Shown one piece after another: positions 8,525-16,914 of a DNA stretch of 64,000 bases (positions are counted from its first letter, which is position 1; each line of letters starts with the position of its first letter). This stretch comes from Hyphomicrobium_A sp965243865 (lineage in GTDB: Bacteria; Pseudomonadota; Alphaproteobacteria; Rhizobiales; Hyphomicrobiaceae), in contig NZ_OZ251603.1 of NCBI RefSeq assembly GCF_965243865.1, positions 3,410,001 to 3,474,000 on the forward strand, written 5' to 3'. Position numbers and translations under genes: made by a program. Under the pieces are notes generated by a model, which did no database searches, had not been told where the DNA came from, and worked only from the letters and a program-made list of their open reading frames with translations.

Positions 8525-10819
8525 ATGCGTTTGTGTGCGTATGCGTGCGCCGCAGCTTGTGCGGTTGCGGCAATAACGGCTTTGGATTCGGTAGCAGTCG
8601 CCCAGGAGGCGCCGGCACCTTCGGAACCGATTGCCGAGGCGACACCCTTGCCGGCTGTCGTCGTCGAGACGCAACAGGCCGCTAAGCCGAAGACCAAGGC
8701 GAAGAAGAAATCCAAGTCCGCCACCGCGGCAGCACAGCCGGCGCAGTCGGCACCGCAACAGCAACAGCAGCAGCCGACGGGCCCCGGCAACTCGAACGCG
8801 AGCGATAAGTCGGCCTACGGCCCCGTGCGCGACTACGCAGCCAAGAACACGGCGACGGGCACCAAGACCGACACGCCGCTGAAGGAAGTCCCGCAGTCGA
8901 TCTCCGTCGTCGGCGCCGAGCAAATCCGCGACATGGGCGCCAAGTCTCAGCAAGAGGTATTGCGCTATGTGCCCGGCGTCATAGCCGACGCGTACGGCAA
9001 TGACGGACGCACCGACAGCAGCTTCATTCGCGGTACCGAGGCTGCAGAGTTCCTCGACGGTATGAAGCGCACCTTCGACTACTACACCTACAATTACCGC
9101 ATCGATCCCTATTTCATGGAGCGCGTCGAGGTGTTGCGCGGTCCCGCGTCGGTGCTGTACGGCCAGGCTCCTGTCGGGGGCATCGTCAATTCCGTCTCCA
9201 AGCGCCCGCAGACTGAGCAAGGCGGCGAGATCACCGTCGAGTACGGCACCTTCGACTTCAAGCAGGTCAAGTTCGACCTGACGGGGCCGATCACCTCCGA
9301 TGGCAAATGGTCCTACCGCTTCGTCGGCGAGGCGCGCGATGCTGGCACTCAGGTGGACTATGTCGACGACGACCGCTATGCGATCGCACCGGCGATCACT
9401 TATCGCCCCGACAGCAACACCACGATTACCGTGCTCGGTCACTTCCGTCGCGATCGGGCAGGGACGGTGTCTCAGTTCTACCCGAACGTTGGCACGCTCT
9501 ACCCCAATGTGAGCGGATACCGCATCTCACAAGATCGCTTCGTCGGCGAGCCGGACGATTACTACAATACCGACGCCTCGTCGGGCACGGCGCTCGTCGA
9601 GCACAAAATTGCGCCATGGCTTAAGTTGCAGCACTCATCGCGCTACAGCGACATTAGCAACTACTACCTGGGCACATATCCCGATGGCACAAGCTACGAC
9701 GCTGACCAAGTGACGATGACCCGCTATCGGTGGCATTCTATCACTGATACGCGCGTCTACAGCCAGGACACGAACCTCGAGGCCAAGTTCGCCACAGGGA
9801 TGCTGCAGCACAAAGTGCTCGGCGGTGTCGACTACTCGAACTTTAAGGCGACCCAAGCCTCCAACTCGGCCGTTGATCTTAACCCCTTCAACGTCTATGC
9901 GCCCCAGTACGGACAGGCCCAATGGCTTGCATTCGACTGCGGAGGAGACATTTACGTTGCCTGCTCCCCGGTTACCACCGCCGCAAAGCAGACCGGCCTC
10001 TATGCTCAGGACCAGATGCGCTACGGCAACTGGATCGGCATCGTCGGGGTGCGCAAGGATTGGCTCGACATCGATTGGAACGATTACACGATCCCGCAGG
10101 TCGTCAGCCAGAAGGACGATGCCGTCTCGTATCGCGCGGGCCTGATGTACGAGTTCGCGTCCGGCTTCACGCCCTATGTGAGCTATGGAGAATCTTTCGT
10201 TCCGACGCTCGCCCCCTCGCTCAACGGTCCGCTCAAACCGCAAATTGGACGCATGTACGAGGCGGGCTTCAAATACCAGCCCACTGGCGCAAACTTCGCT
10301 ATCAACAGTGCGATCTATGATATCGAGCAAAGCAACCGCGTCGTCCCGGATCAGGACCCCAATTACAATGTTCAGATCGGCCCCGTCGCGATTAAGGGCT
10401 TCGAGTTCGAACTCACCGGCAAGCTGACGCAAAATCTCAAGGTGGTCGGCGGCTACGCCTATACTAAGGCGCAGTACGCAGACGGCAGCGAGCTCGACGG
10501 CAATCAGATCGAGTCCATTCCCCTGCATACAGCATCGCTGTGGGGCGTATGGGAGTTCGACCAGCCGTATCTCAAAGGTTGGTCTGCGGGAGCGGGCATA
10601 CGCTACATCGGCGTCTCATGGGACGAAACCAACACGATTCGCACTCCGGCCGTCACGCTGTTCGACGCTATGGTCGCGTACGACACAGAGCACTGGCGCT
10701 GGCAGATCACCGGCTCCAATCTGGAGGATAAGGAGTACGAGTCGACCTGTATTGCACGTGGCGACTGCTTCCTCGGCCAAGCCCGCACCATCATCACCGG
10801 CCTCACCTACAAATACTGA
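8525..10819 (+). CDS. TonB-dependent siderophore receptor (FhuA/FoxA-type)
   Basis: 764 residues. Signal peptide at 1-27 ending VAVAQ, then a TonB-box-like LPAVVVET around residue 40, an unusual Lys/Ala/Gln linker with six consecutive Gln, a plug domain (PQSISVVGAEQIRD, QEVLRYVPGV, FIRG, VEVLRGPASVLYGQ and PVGGIVNSVSKRP), and a 22-strand type beta-barrel ending in an aromatic residue (TYKY). The motifs match the ferrichrome/hydroxamate siderophore receptor subfamily. It imports ferric siderophore across the outer membrane with energy from TonB-ExbBD. It is followed by a PepSY protein. The exact siderophore is not determinable. Confidence 0.93.
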   Translation: MRLCAYACAAACAVAAITALDSVAVAQEAPAPSEPIAEATPLPAVVVETQQAAKPKTKAKKKSKSATAAAQPAQSAPQQQQQQPTGPGNSNASDKSAYGPVRDYAAKNTATGTKTDTPLKEVPQSISVVGAEQIRDMGAKSQQEVLRYVPGVIADAYGNDGRTDSSFIRGTEAAEFLDGMKRTFDYYTYNYRIDPYFMERVEVLRGPASVLYGQAPVGGIVNSVSKRPQTEQGGEITVEYGTFDFKQVKFDLTGPITSDGKWSYRFVGEARDAGTQVDYVDDDRYAIAPAITYRPDSNTTITVLGHFRRDRAGTVSQFYPNVGTLYPNVSGYRISQDRFVGEPDDYYNTDASSGTALVEHKIAPWLKLQHSSRYSDISNYYLGTYPDGTSYDADQVTMTRYRWHSITDTRVYSQDTNLEAKFATGMLQHKVLGGVDYSNFKATQASNSAVDLNPFNVYAPQYGQAQWLAFDCGGDIYVACSPVTTAAKQTGLYAQDQMRYGNWIGIVGVRKDWLDIDWNDYTIPQVVSQKDDAVSYRAGLMYEFASGFTPYVSYGESFVPTLAPSLNGPLKPQIGRMYEAGFKYQPTGANFAINSAIYDIEQSNRVVPDQDPNYNVQIGPVAIKGFEFELTGKLTQNLKVVGGYAYTKAQYADGSELDGNQIESIPLHTASLWGVWEFDQPYLKGWSAGAGIRYIGVSWDETNTIRTPAVTLFDAMVAYDTEHWRWQITGSNLEDKEYESTCIARGDCFLGQARTIITGLTYKY

Positions 10820-10829
10820 TCCGCACGAT

Positions 10830-10867
10830 AAGGACTTCCGCTGCTGGACTGTGGCGGAAGGCCTTTT
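10830..10867 (+). terminator. Rho-independent terminator of the TonB receptor gene
   Basis: An imperfect 12-bp stem (AAGGACTTCCGC at 10830-10841 against GCGGAAGGCCTT ending about 10865, one A/G mismatch) with a 12-base loop and a T-run, 10 bases after the receptor stop codon. Confidence 0.75.
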
Positions 10868-10947
10868 CTCAGTTGCACGCAGTCGCAAAAACCGGATAAC
10901 TCCCGTCAGGTTTATTCGACTCTGACACCAGCTTGATATGGGGGACT

Positions 10948-12246
10948 ATGCGCAACGCATTCGTCGTTGTTCATCGTTGGGCGGGATTGTTCACGGCGGT
11001 GTTTCTGTTCGTCGCTGGCGTGACCGGCGCCGTCATCTCGTGGGATCACGAGCTTGACGAGTGGTTGAACCCTCATCTCTTCGACGCCCGCATCACCGAT
11101 CCGCAAGCCAAGCCGCTTCCGGCGCTGCAGCTGGTCGAAAAACTCGAGGCGGTCGATCCGAAAGCCAAGGTCACTTACTTCACGCTGGCCACTGAGCCAG
11201 GCCACACAGCCGAGTTCTCGGTCGAGCCGCGGCTCGATCCTGCTACCGGGCAGTTGCACGCTCTCGACTACAACCAGGTCTTTCTCGAGCCCTCGACCGG
11301 CGAGATCGTGGGCAAACGCTATTGGGGCCAGATCTCGCTCGATTCCGAAAATCTGCTGCCGTTCCTCTACAAGCTGCACTACTCCATGCACATCCCGGAA
11401 TTCAACAACATCGATCGTTGGGGAGTCTGGTTCATGGGCATCGTCGGCATCGTCTGGCTGTTCGACTGCTTCGTCGGCTTCTACCTCACGCTGCCGCGCG
11501 CCAGTCGGCGCAACGTTTCCGTCGCGGGCGCGGCCGTCAGCGATGCGACGCTCGACGATCTGGAGGCAGGGCCACGCCGGCGCTCATGGTGGCACCGATG
11601 GAAGCCGGCCTGGCAGATCAAACTGAACGCCAGCGCCTATCGCATCAATTTCGATGTCCACCGTGCCTTCGGCCTTTGGCTGTGGCTGATGCTTTTCATC
11701 GTCGCCTTCACGTCGGTGTCGATGAACCTGGGCAACGAGGTCGTCCGCCCGATCTTGAGGAGCATCTCCTCACTGACGCCGGACGCTTTCGACGACCGCA
11801 CGCCGGCGCCGCTGAACGAGCCGATCACCCCGAAGGTGTCGTATGCGGCCGCCATCGACTTGGCGCGCGCTGAAGCCTTGAAGCGCAATTGGACGGAGCC
11901 CGCAGGCGGCGCATTTTATGGTGCCCAGTACGGCCTATACGCCATTCTATTCTTTGCCCCCGGCGAGGAGCACGGCAACGGCGGCATGCAGAAGATGCTG
12001 TTCGTCGACGGAAACGACGGTGCCATCGTCGGCGGCCGCATTCCGTGGGAGGGAACCGCAGCTGACATCTTCATGCAGATGCAATTCCCGCTTCACTCCG
12101 GCCGCATAGCGGGCCTGCCAGGTCGCGTCGTGCTGTCCATCATGGGCATCGTCGTCGCCATCCTTTCGGCGACCGGCGTCGTCATCTGGTTCAAGAAGCG
12201 CGCCGCTCGCACAACAGCCAAGCGGCGCGCTGCCATCGCCCGCTAG
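10948..12246 (+). CDS. PepSY-associated transmembrane protein (siderophore reductase-like)
   Basis: I prefer ATG 10948, giving 432 residues starting MRNAFVVVHRWAGLFTAVFL; a TTG at 10933 is in frame but has no ribosome site. The HRWAGL motif, helix 1, the PepSY region (about 40-130), LHYSMHIPEFNNIDRWGVW, and C-terminal helices ending in a Lys/Arg-rich tail are the PepSY_TM pattern. The motif MQFPLHSGRIAGLPGR near the end matches the equivalent stretch of the other PepSY protein at 4051. Together with the receptor upstream it is a likely ferric-siderophore reductase of the inner membrane. A terminator separates it from the receptor, so it may have its own promoter. Confidence 0.85.
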   Translation: MRNAFVVVHRWAGLFTAVFLFVAGVTGAVISWDHELDEWLNPHLFDARITDPQAKPLPALQLVEKLEAVDPKAKVTYFTLATEPGHTAEFSVEPRLDPATGQLHALDYNQVFLEPSTGEIVGKRYWGQISLDSENLLPFLYKLHYSMHIPEFNNIDRWGVWFMGIVGIVWLFDCFVGFYLTLPRASRRNVSVAGAAVSDATLDDLEAGPRRRSWWHRWKPAWQIKLNASAYRINFDVHRAFGLWLWLMLFIVAFTSVSMNLGNEVVRPILRSISSLTPDAFDDRTPAPLNEPITPKVSYAAAIDLARAEALKRNWTEPAGGAFYGAQYGLYAILFFAPGEEHGNGGMQKMLFVDGNDGAIVGGRIPWEGTAADIFMQMQFPLHSGRIAGLPGRVVLSIMGIVVAILSATGVVIWFKKRAARTTAKRRAAIAR

Positions 12247-12257
12247 ACCTACAAGTC

Positions 12258-12291
12258 CTGCGGACGCTGCGCGATCTCGCTGCGCCCGCAG
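12258..12291. terminator. Possible bidirectional terminator between convergent genes
   Basis: Six-base stem CTGCGG (12258-12263) and CCGCAG (12286-12291) with further partial pairing inside, placed between the converging PepSY and 3-hydroxybutyrate dehydrogenase genes. There is no clear T-run. Confidence 0.35.
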
Positions 12292-12311
12292 ACAGCGTAA
12301 CGGCTGCCCGC

Positions 12312-13088
12312 TCAGTTCATATGCCAGCCATGGCTGACAATGATCGACTCGCCGGTCAACGCGTTGGTCTTGAACGCGGCCAGCAGCAGCGCCACCTCGG
12401 CGATGTCCGACACCATCGTGAACTGCTTGTCGACGGTCTCGCCCAGCATCACCTCCTTCACCACGCGTTCCTCGGTGATGCCGAGTTCGTGCGCCTGCTC
12501 TGGGATCTGCTTGTCGACCAGCGGCGTGCGCACGAAGCCCGGGCAGATGACGTTTGAACGAACGCCGTGCTGCGCCCCTTCCTTCGCCATCACCCGGGCA
12601 AAGCCCAAGATGCCGTGCTTGGCGGCGACGTAAGCGGACTTGAGCGGCGAGGCCTCATGGCTGTGCACTGAACCCATGTAGATGAGCGCGCCCGAACCCT
12701 GCTTGTACATGTGCTTGACGCACGCCTTCGTCGTCAGGAACGCGCCGTCGAGATGGATGGCAAGTAGCTTCTTCCAGTCGGAGAACGGGAAGTCCTCGAT
12801 CGGATGCACGATCTGGATGCCCGCGTTCGACACGAGAATGTCCACGCCGCCGAATGCCTTCACCGTCGCTTCGACGCCGGCGTTGACCTCGTCCTCCTTG
12901 GTGACGTCCATCGCAACCGCAATAGCCGTCTTCTCATTGCCGAGTTCGCGTGCCGCCGCCGTTGCTGCATCGAGGTTGAGGTCGGCGATGACGACGCGGC
13001 CCCCCGCCTCGACATAGCGCTTGGCAATGCCGTTGCCGATTCCGCTCGCTGCGCCGGTGATCAGCGCAATCTTGCCGTCAAGCTTCAT
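12312..13088 (-). CDS. bdhA: 3-hydroxybutyrate dehydrogenase (SDR family)
   Basis: 258 residues, the standard length. Classical SDR signatures: TGAASGIG cofactor loop (11-18), NAG at 88-90, and the catalytic set Ser140, Tyr153, Lys157 in MGSVHSHEASPLKSAYVAAK. The C-terminus SHGWHMN is characteristic of 3-hydroxybutyrate dehydrogenases. It interconverts (R)-3-hydroxybutyrate and acetoacetate with NAD+ in the cytoplasm. It lies 13 bases downstream of acetoacetate decarboxylase in the same operon, so acetoacetate is the shared metabolite. Confidence 0.92.
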   Translation of the reverse strand: MKLDGKIALITGAASGIGNGIAKRYVEAGGRVVIADLNLDAATAAARELGNEKTAIAVAMDVTKEDEVNAGVEATVKAFGGVDILVSNAGIQIVHPIEDFPFSDWKKLLAIHLDGAFLTTKACVKHMYKQGSGALIYMGSVHSHEASPLKSAYVAAKHGILGFARVMAKEGAQHGVRSNVICPGFVRTPLVDKQIPEQAHELGITEERVVKEVMLGETVDKQFTMVSDIAEVALLLAAFKTNALTGESIIVSHGWHMN

Positions 13089-13101
13089 TGGATGGCTCCA
13101 A

Positions 13102-13842
13102 TCAGGGTTTCAGATAGTCGTAGACAACCTTGCCGAGCCCGAGCGTGAGGTCGGCGACGATGTGGGTCGCGGAAACGATCTCGCGCACGGGCAGGTCAGC
13201 CACCGGCGCCAGTGCATGCGGGCGAAGGTCGAGCGCCGCAGGCCCGGTCCAGGCACCTTTCACCGCCACGTCTTCCAGCCGATAGTCGACCAGCTCCAGG
13301 ATGCGCGGGCTGCCATCGACGTGCGGGATGATTTTCAGAAGATAGTTCGGCTTCACCAGTGAGGCGGCAACCGCGTCGAGATCGAGAGCCTTGTGCTTGT
13401 AGCCCATTGTCCCGGTCGCAACGCGGATCGGCCCATAATCCAGCGTGCCGATCAGCGTGTCGGTGACGACGCCGAGCGTCGGGTTGGCATACTTCTTTGG
13501 GAAGCCCCACAACTCGCGCCCGCCCAGGATCGGCGGCCCGTCGTTGAGAAACATCGCGTGCGAGTAGCTCCCCTCGACGCCGTTGAACTTCACCGGGATC
13601 ACCTGCCCCGTCTCGCAGTAATCGCCGAAGCCGGTCGAATCCGGCATGCGGATGAACTCGTACTTCACCAGCGGCTCATCGAACGTCAGCGGCTCGGGAA
13701 CCACCCGCTCCAGCGCCTCGCGATCCGTTCGATACGTGATGATCAGGAACTCACGATTGACGAAGCGATATGGGCCCGGCGGATATGCAGGGCTCGTCAG
13801 CGGCATGGCGAACGCGCTTCTACGGACATCGTCGATCTTCAT
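13102..13842 (-). CDS. adc: Acetoacetate decarboxylase
   Basis: 246 residues, family length. The Schiff-base region is LWGFPKKYANP with Lys116/Lys117, matching the catalytic lysine pair of the clostridial enzyme, and the family stretches PPGPYRF and GGRELWGFPKKY are present. It decarboxylates acetoacetate to acetone and CO2. Its ATG overlaps the stop of the patatin-like gene by four bases, so translation is coupled. Placed between a lipid hydrolase and 3-hydroxybutyrate dehydrogenase, it fits ketone-body or polyhydroxybutyrate turnover. Confidence 0.93.
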   Translation of the reverse strand: MKIDDVRRSAFAMPLTSPAYPPGPYRFVNREFLIITYRTDREALERVVPEPLTFDEPLVKYEFIRMPDSTGFGDYCETGQVIPVKFNGVEGSYSHAMFLNDGPPILGGRELWGFPKKYANPTLGVVTDTLIGTLDYGPIRVATGTMGYKHKALDLDAVAASLVKPNYLLKIIPHVDGSPRILELVDYRLEDVAVKGAWTGPAALDLRPHALAPVADLPVREIVSATHIVADLTLGLGKVVYDYLKP

Positions 13843-14993
13843 GCGCTTTTCCTCACTTCGCTAGCATCGAGGTTCCGCGTACAGTCGAGAACCTTGACGC
13901 CTTGCTTCGGCGGCTCGCGATTGATCCATTCTGGATGACGCAGCGTGTTCTCGACATCGAGGCGCCCGTTGCGCCAATGTGAATCGACCGAATAGCGCGA
14001 GAACTCGTAATCGTTGGAGTGGCTCGAATAGGCTGCGCGACGATGGATGAGATGCACGATCGTGATCGCCGCATCGCATCCAAGTTCCGACAAAAGCTTC
14101 CAGTCGAGCGTCGCCTTCACGTCTTCAGGAAGGGTACGATCGAGCCTGCGGATTGCGCGCCTGACGCTCTGCATGCGCCGGAACATGTCGGTGTTGAGAC
14201 GCGTCCGGCTCGAATAGCGGATGTCCTTCTCGCGCTGGGCAACATCCAGCAGTGTCTTGGGTAGGGGGCCGCGTGCGCTGAACAGATCGACCTGGAAGAT
14301 GCACATGTCTTCGCGCGGTCCAGCGTAGTCGAGCACGTACTGCAGCGGCGTGTTCGACACCAGACCGCCATCCCAGTAGAGCTCGCCCTCGATAGTGATG
14401 GCCGGCAGCCCCGGAGGCAGAGCACCGCTGGCCATCACGTGCTCAGGTGTGATGGTGTCACCCTTGCCGGTGTCGAAGTAGCGCATATTGCCGGTATGAA
14501 CTTCCACCGCGCCGACGCTGAATCGCGTTGCACCCGAGTTCAGATAGTCGAAGTCGACCAGATCCAGCAGCGTCTCGTGCAGCGGACGCGTGTCGTAGAT
14601 GCTCACGGCATCAGGCTCCGCCTGCGGCAGCACCAGCGGGGAGGGCACGCGCGGCTCGAAAAAACCTGGAACACCGGTAGAGGCAACCAGAGCTGCGCTC
14701 GCTTCGACAAAGAAGCGGCGCGAAATGTCGTCTTCCAAGATCGGCGGCATCAGCAGTCGGCTAGATACCAGCTCCCAGAATTGCCGCAGCCGCTCGACGC
14801 GGCGCTCGGGCGGATTACCTGCGATAATCGATGCGTTGAGCGCGCCAATCGAGATGCCAGCCACCCAATCGGGCGCCAACGAACCCTCCGCCAACGCCTC
14901 GTAGGCACCGGCCTGATAAGCCCCTAGGGCTCCGCCACCCTGAAGGACTAGGACGTTCTTCTCATTGCGGCTCAAGCTGGGACTCCGAAACAC
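13839..14993 (-). CDS. Patatin-like phospholipase family protein
   Basis: 384 residues from a GTG start. The patatin motifs are complete: oxyanion loop LQGGGALGAYQAG, nucleophile elbow GISIGAL, and the Asp of the Ser-Asp dyad in YWDGGLVSN. The C-terminal 150 residues resemble the DUF3734 extension often found on bacterial patatins. It is a cytoplasmic or peripheral serine hydrolase acting on lipids or polyesters. It is the first gene of the run patatin-adc-bdhA; the association suggests a role in polyhydroxybutyrate or lipid-derived ketone bodies, but the substrate is not known. Confidence 0.88.
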   Translation of the reverse strand: MFRSPSLSRNEKNVLVLQGGGALGAYQAGAYEALAEGSLAPDWVAGISIGALNASIIAGNPPERRVERLRQFWELVSSRLLMPPILEDDISRRFFVEASAALVASTGVPGFFEPRVPSPLVLPQAEPDAVSIYDTRPLHETLLDLVDFDYLNSGATRFSVGAVEVHTGNMRYFDTGKGDTITPEHVMASGALPPGLPAITIEGELYWDGGLVSNTPLQYVLDYAGPREDMCIFQVDLFSARGPLPKTLLDVAQREKDIRYSSRTRLNTDMFRRMQSVRRAIRRLDRTLPEDVKATLDWKLLSELGCDAAITIVHLIHRRAAYSSHSNDYEFSRYSVDSHWRNGRLDVENTLRHPEWINREPPKQGVKVLDCTRNLDASEVRKSA

Positions 14994-15088
14994 ATATCGT
15001 CAACCAGTGGCTAAGGCTGAGCGAAGTGTGCCCCAGAGGGGTTTTCCGAGTTCTTTAGATTGGGTGCGGCAATGCGAACCGTCCGCCG

Positions 15089-15454
15089 CTAATCGTAGCG
15101 CTGGTCTCCGCGCCGATCCCTTCGCGCTGGGCGATCGCTCGGACGCGGATGCGGGGGCTCGCGGTTCTCGGCATCGATCCTGGAGTCGGGCGGATCGAAC
15201 GGCAGCGTCATGATACCGATGCCCATCGACACGCTGGAGAAGGTGATCACGTTGAAGCTGTAGAGCAGCAGCAGCGCGATGAAGGGCTCGCGCGTCTCGA
15301 CCAGCAGATCCTTCAATCCGGCGAGATTGATGAGGATGATGAGTGATGCAATTGCGATACCGACAGCCGCACCAAGAATGAGGTGCAGGCCAAGAAAGCG
15401 CAGCAACGGAGGAATGCGTCCGTCGTCGTCGTCGAAGGGTCCGTGCTCACGCAT
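15089..15454 (-). CDS. Small two-helix membrane protein, function unknown
   Basis: 121 residues with two hydrophobic segments (about 20-48 and 58-80) joined by a short loop, an acidic N-terminus and a long Arg/Asp/Pro-rich C-terminal tail. I do not recognise a named family. It lies 95 bases upstream of the patatin gene on the same strand and could belong to that transcript. Confidence 0.6.
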   Translation of the reverse strand: MREHGPFDDDDGRIPPLLRFLGLHLILGAAVGIAIASLIILINLAGLKDLLVETREPFIALLLLYSFNVITFSSVSMGIGIMTLPFDPPDSRIDAENREPPHPRPSDRPARRDRRGDQRYD

Positions 15455-15581
15455 TGGTTCGCACGCTCGCTGGATGGCCAGAACTAGCAGAATACAATCG
15501 GCACATTAGCGCCAAACGCTGCGCGGCGCCAACGGAAAGCGGCGGCCGGAATGGTTGAGGCACAAGTTAGAATGCTGATGA

Positions 15582-16295
15582 TCAGGCAATCGTGCCGGAT
15601 TGGCTTTGCTGAACGGCGGCGCAGTCGCTCTCCCAGTCGCGAATGCCCTCGCACATGGCATCGTAAACGGCGGCACCGACCGCTTCTCCAACTGCGGTGT
15701 GCTTGCCCGCATAGAGGACTTGATCCTCATGCAGTGGAGCCGCGACTGCGATGCAATCGGTTCCGGTCCCTGTGATCGTCACGCCGCCGCGCTGCACGCC
15801 GGCTTCCAGCACCGCCAGCGTGCGAGCTTCCGTCGCAATCGACATGGCTTCGATCAGCGCTGCTTCCGAGAGCGGCTTTGACACGTGCACCATAGTGTTG
15901 ATGGTGCCGGGAAAGTGTGGCGGTTGATGCAGCCGCATGCCCACCCGCTCGCTGTTCGATAGTCCGACCGTCGTCAAACAGCGTGCGACAATATCCTCGA
16001 CGCACGCTTCGGCGTAGCGATATCGTCGCACGTCGCGCGAAGTCACCAGGACGACCGCGTCATCGAGCCCGGCATCGGCAATGCGCGCCCTTATCACGTC
16101 GCCCGCATCGACATCGTGCGGCAGATCTTTGTTGCGCACTTCGAGCCAAGCGACGCGCTCCACGACCTGGAATCCGGGACGCAGCATCGACCAGCTCAGC
16201 ACCCGCTGCGGGGCCGTAAACGACACGACGATGAGCGGCGGGCTGAGCTGGATCGACAATGGCGCATTCATGTGGCGCGATGGCTCTTGCTGCAT
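15582..16295 (-). CDS. cbiZ: Adenosylcobinamide amidohydrolase
   Basis: 237 residues. The family core is clear: GTINTMVHVSKPLSEAALIE, SIATEARTLAVLE and TGTGTDCIAVAAP. CbiZ cleaves the aminopropanol side chain of adenosyl-(pseudo)cobinamides or cobalamins to give adenosylcobyric acid, so the cell can rebuild its preferred cobamide from salvaged corrinoids. It starts 2 bases after the stop of the LOG-family gene and is in one run with cbiB, which acts on the product. A second in-frame ATG at 16271 is possible as start. Confidence 0.88.
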   Translation of the reverse strand: MQQEPSRHMNAPLSIQLSPPLIVVSFTAPQRVLSWSMLRPGFQVVERVAWLEVRNKDLPHDVDAGDVIRARIADAGLDDAVVLVTSRDVRRYRYAEACVEDIVARCLTTVGLSNSERVGMRLHQPPHFPGTINTMVHVSKPLSEAALIEAMSIATEARTLAVLEAGVQRGGVTITGTGTDCIAVAAPLHEDQVLYAGKHTAVGEAVGAAVYDAMCEGIRDWESDCAAVQQSQSGTIA

Positions 16296-16297
16296 CT

Positions 16298-16879
16298 CTA
16301 GCGTTGCTCGCGCCCGATCAGTTTGGCAACGGCCGGTGCATGATAGTTGCAGACCGCATCGATCAGCGCTTCTGGCTCCCGCTCGACGAGGACCATGTGC
16401 CGGTGCACCGGTTTCAGGAATTCCTCCGCGACGACGTGATCGAGGAACTGCAGCAACCCATCATAGAAGCCACGCACATTGAGGAAGGCGCATGGCTTCG
16501 CATGGCTGCCCAGCTGTGCCCAGGTCCACACCTCGAATATTTCCTCCAGTGTGCCGATGCCGCCAGGCAGGGCAACGAAAGCGTTGGATAGTTCGGCCAT
16601 CAGAGCCTTGCGCTCATGCATCGAGTCGACGACCCGCAAATCGTCGAGACCGGTATGCGCAACTTCGAGGTCGACGAGACTGCGCGGGATGACGCCGATC
16701 ACCTCGCCGCCGCCCTCGCGCACTGCATCCGCGACGGCCCCCATCAATCCGATGGATGCACCCCCATAGACGAGCCCGATGCCCGCGCGCGCCAGAGCGC
16801 GCCCGAATGTGACCGCGGCATCTCTATAGTCGGCGTGCCGGCCAGGGCTCGACCCGCAGAAGACGCATATTCGTCGCAT
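16298..16879 (-). CDS. LOG-family protein (cytokinin riboside 5'-monophosphate phosphoribohydrolase-like)
   Basis: 193 residues from the ATG at 16879, which begins the family sequence MRRICVFCGSSPG; an upstream in-frame extension overlaps cbiB and looks like shadow. The nucleotide-binding and catalytic motif PGGIGTLEE is present, as is the GLVYGGASIGLMGAVAD loop. LOG proteins hydrolyse nucleoside 5'-monophosphates to free base and ribose 5-phosphate. It sits between cbiB and cbiZ with 35- and 2-base gaps, an unusual place for this family. Confidence 0.9.
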   Translation of the reverse strand: MRRICVFCGSSPGRHADYRDAAVTFGRALARAGIGLVYGGASIGLMGAVADAVREGGGEVIGVIPRSLVDLEVAHTGLDDLRVVDSMHERKALMAELSNAFVALPGGIGTLEEIFEVWTWAQLGSHAKPCAFLNVRGFYDGLLQFLDHVVAEEFLKPVHRHMVLVEREPEALIDAVCNYHAPAVAKLIGREQR

Positions 16880-16914
16880 GTTTGCTCCTCGGCCCGCGAG
16901 ACGCCCGCCGCATA

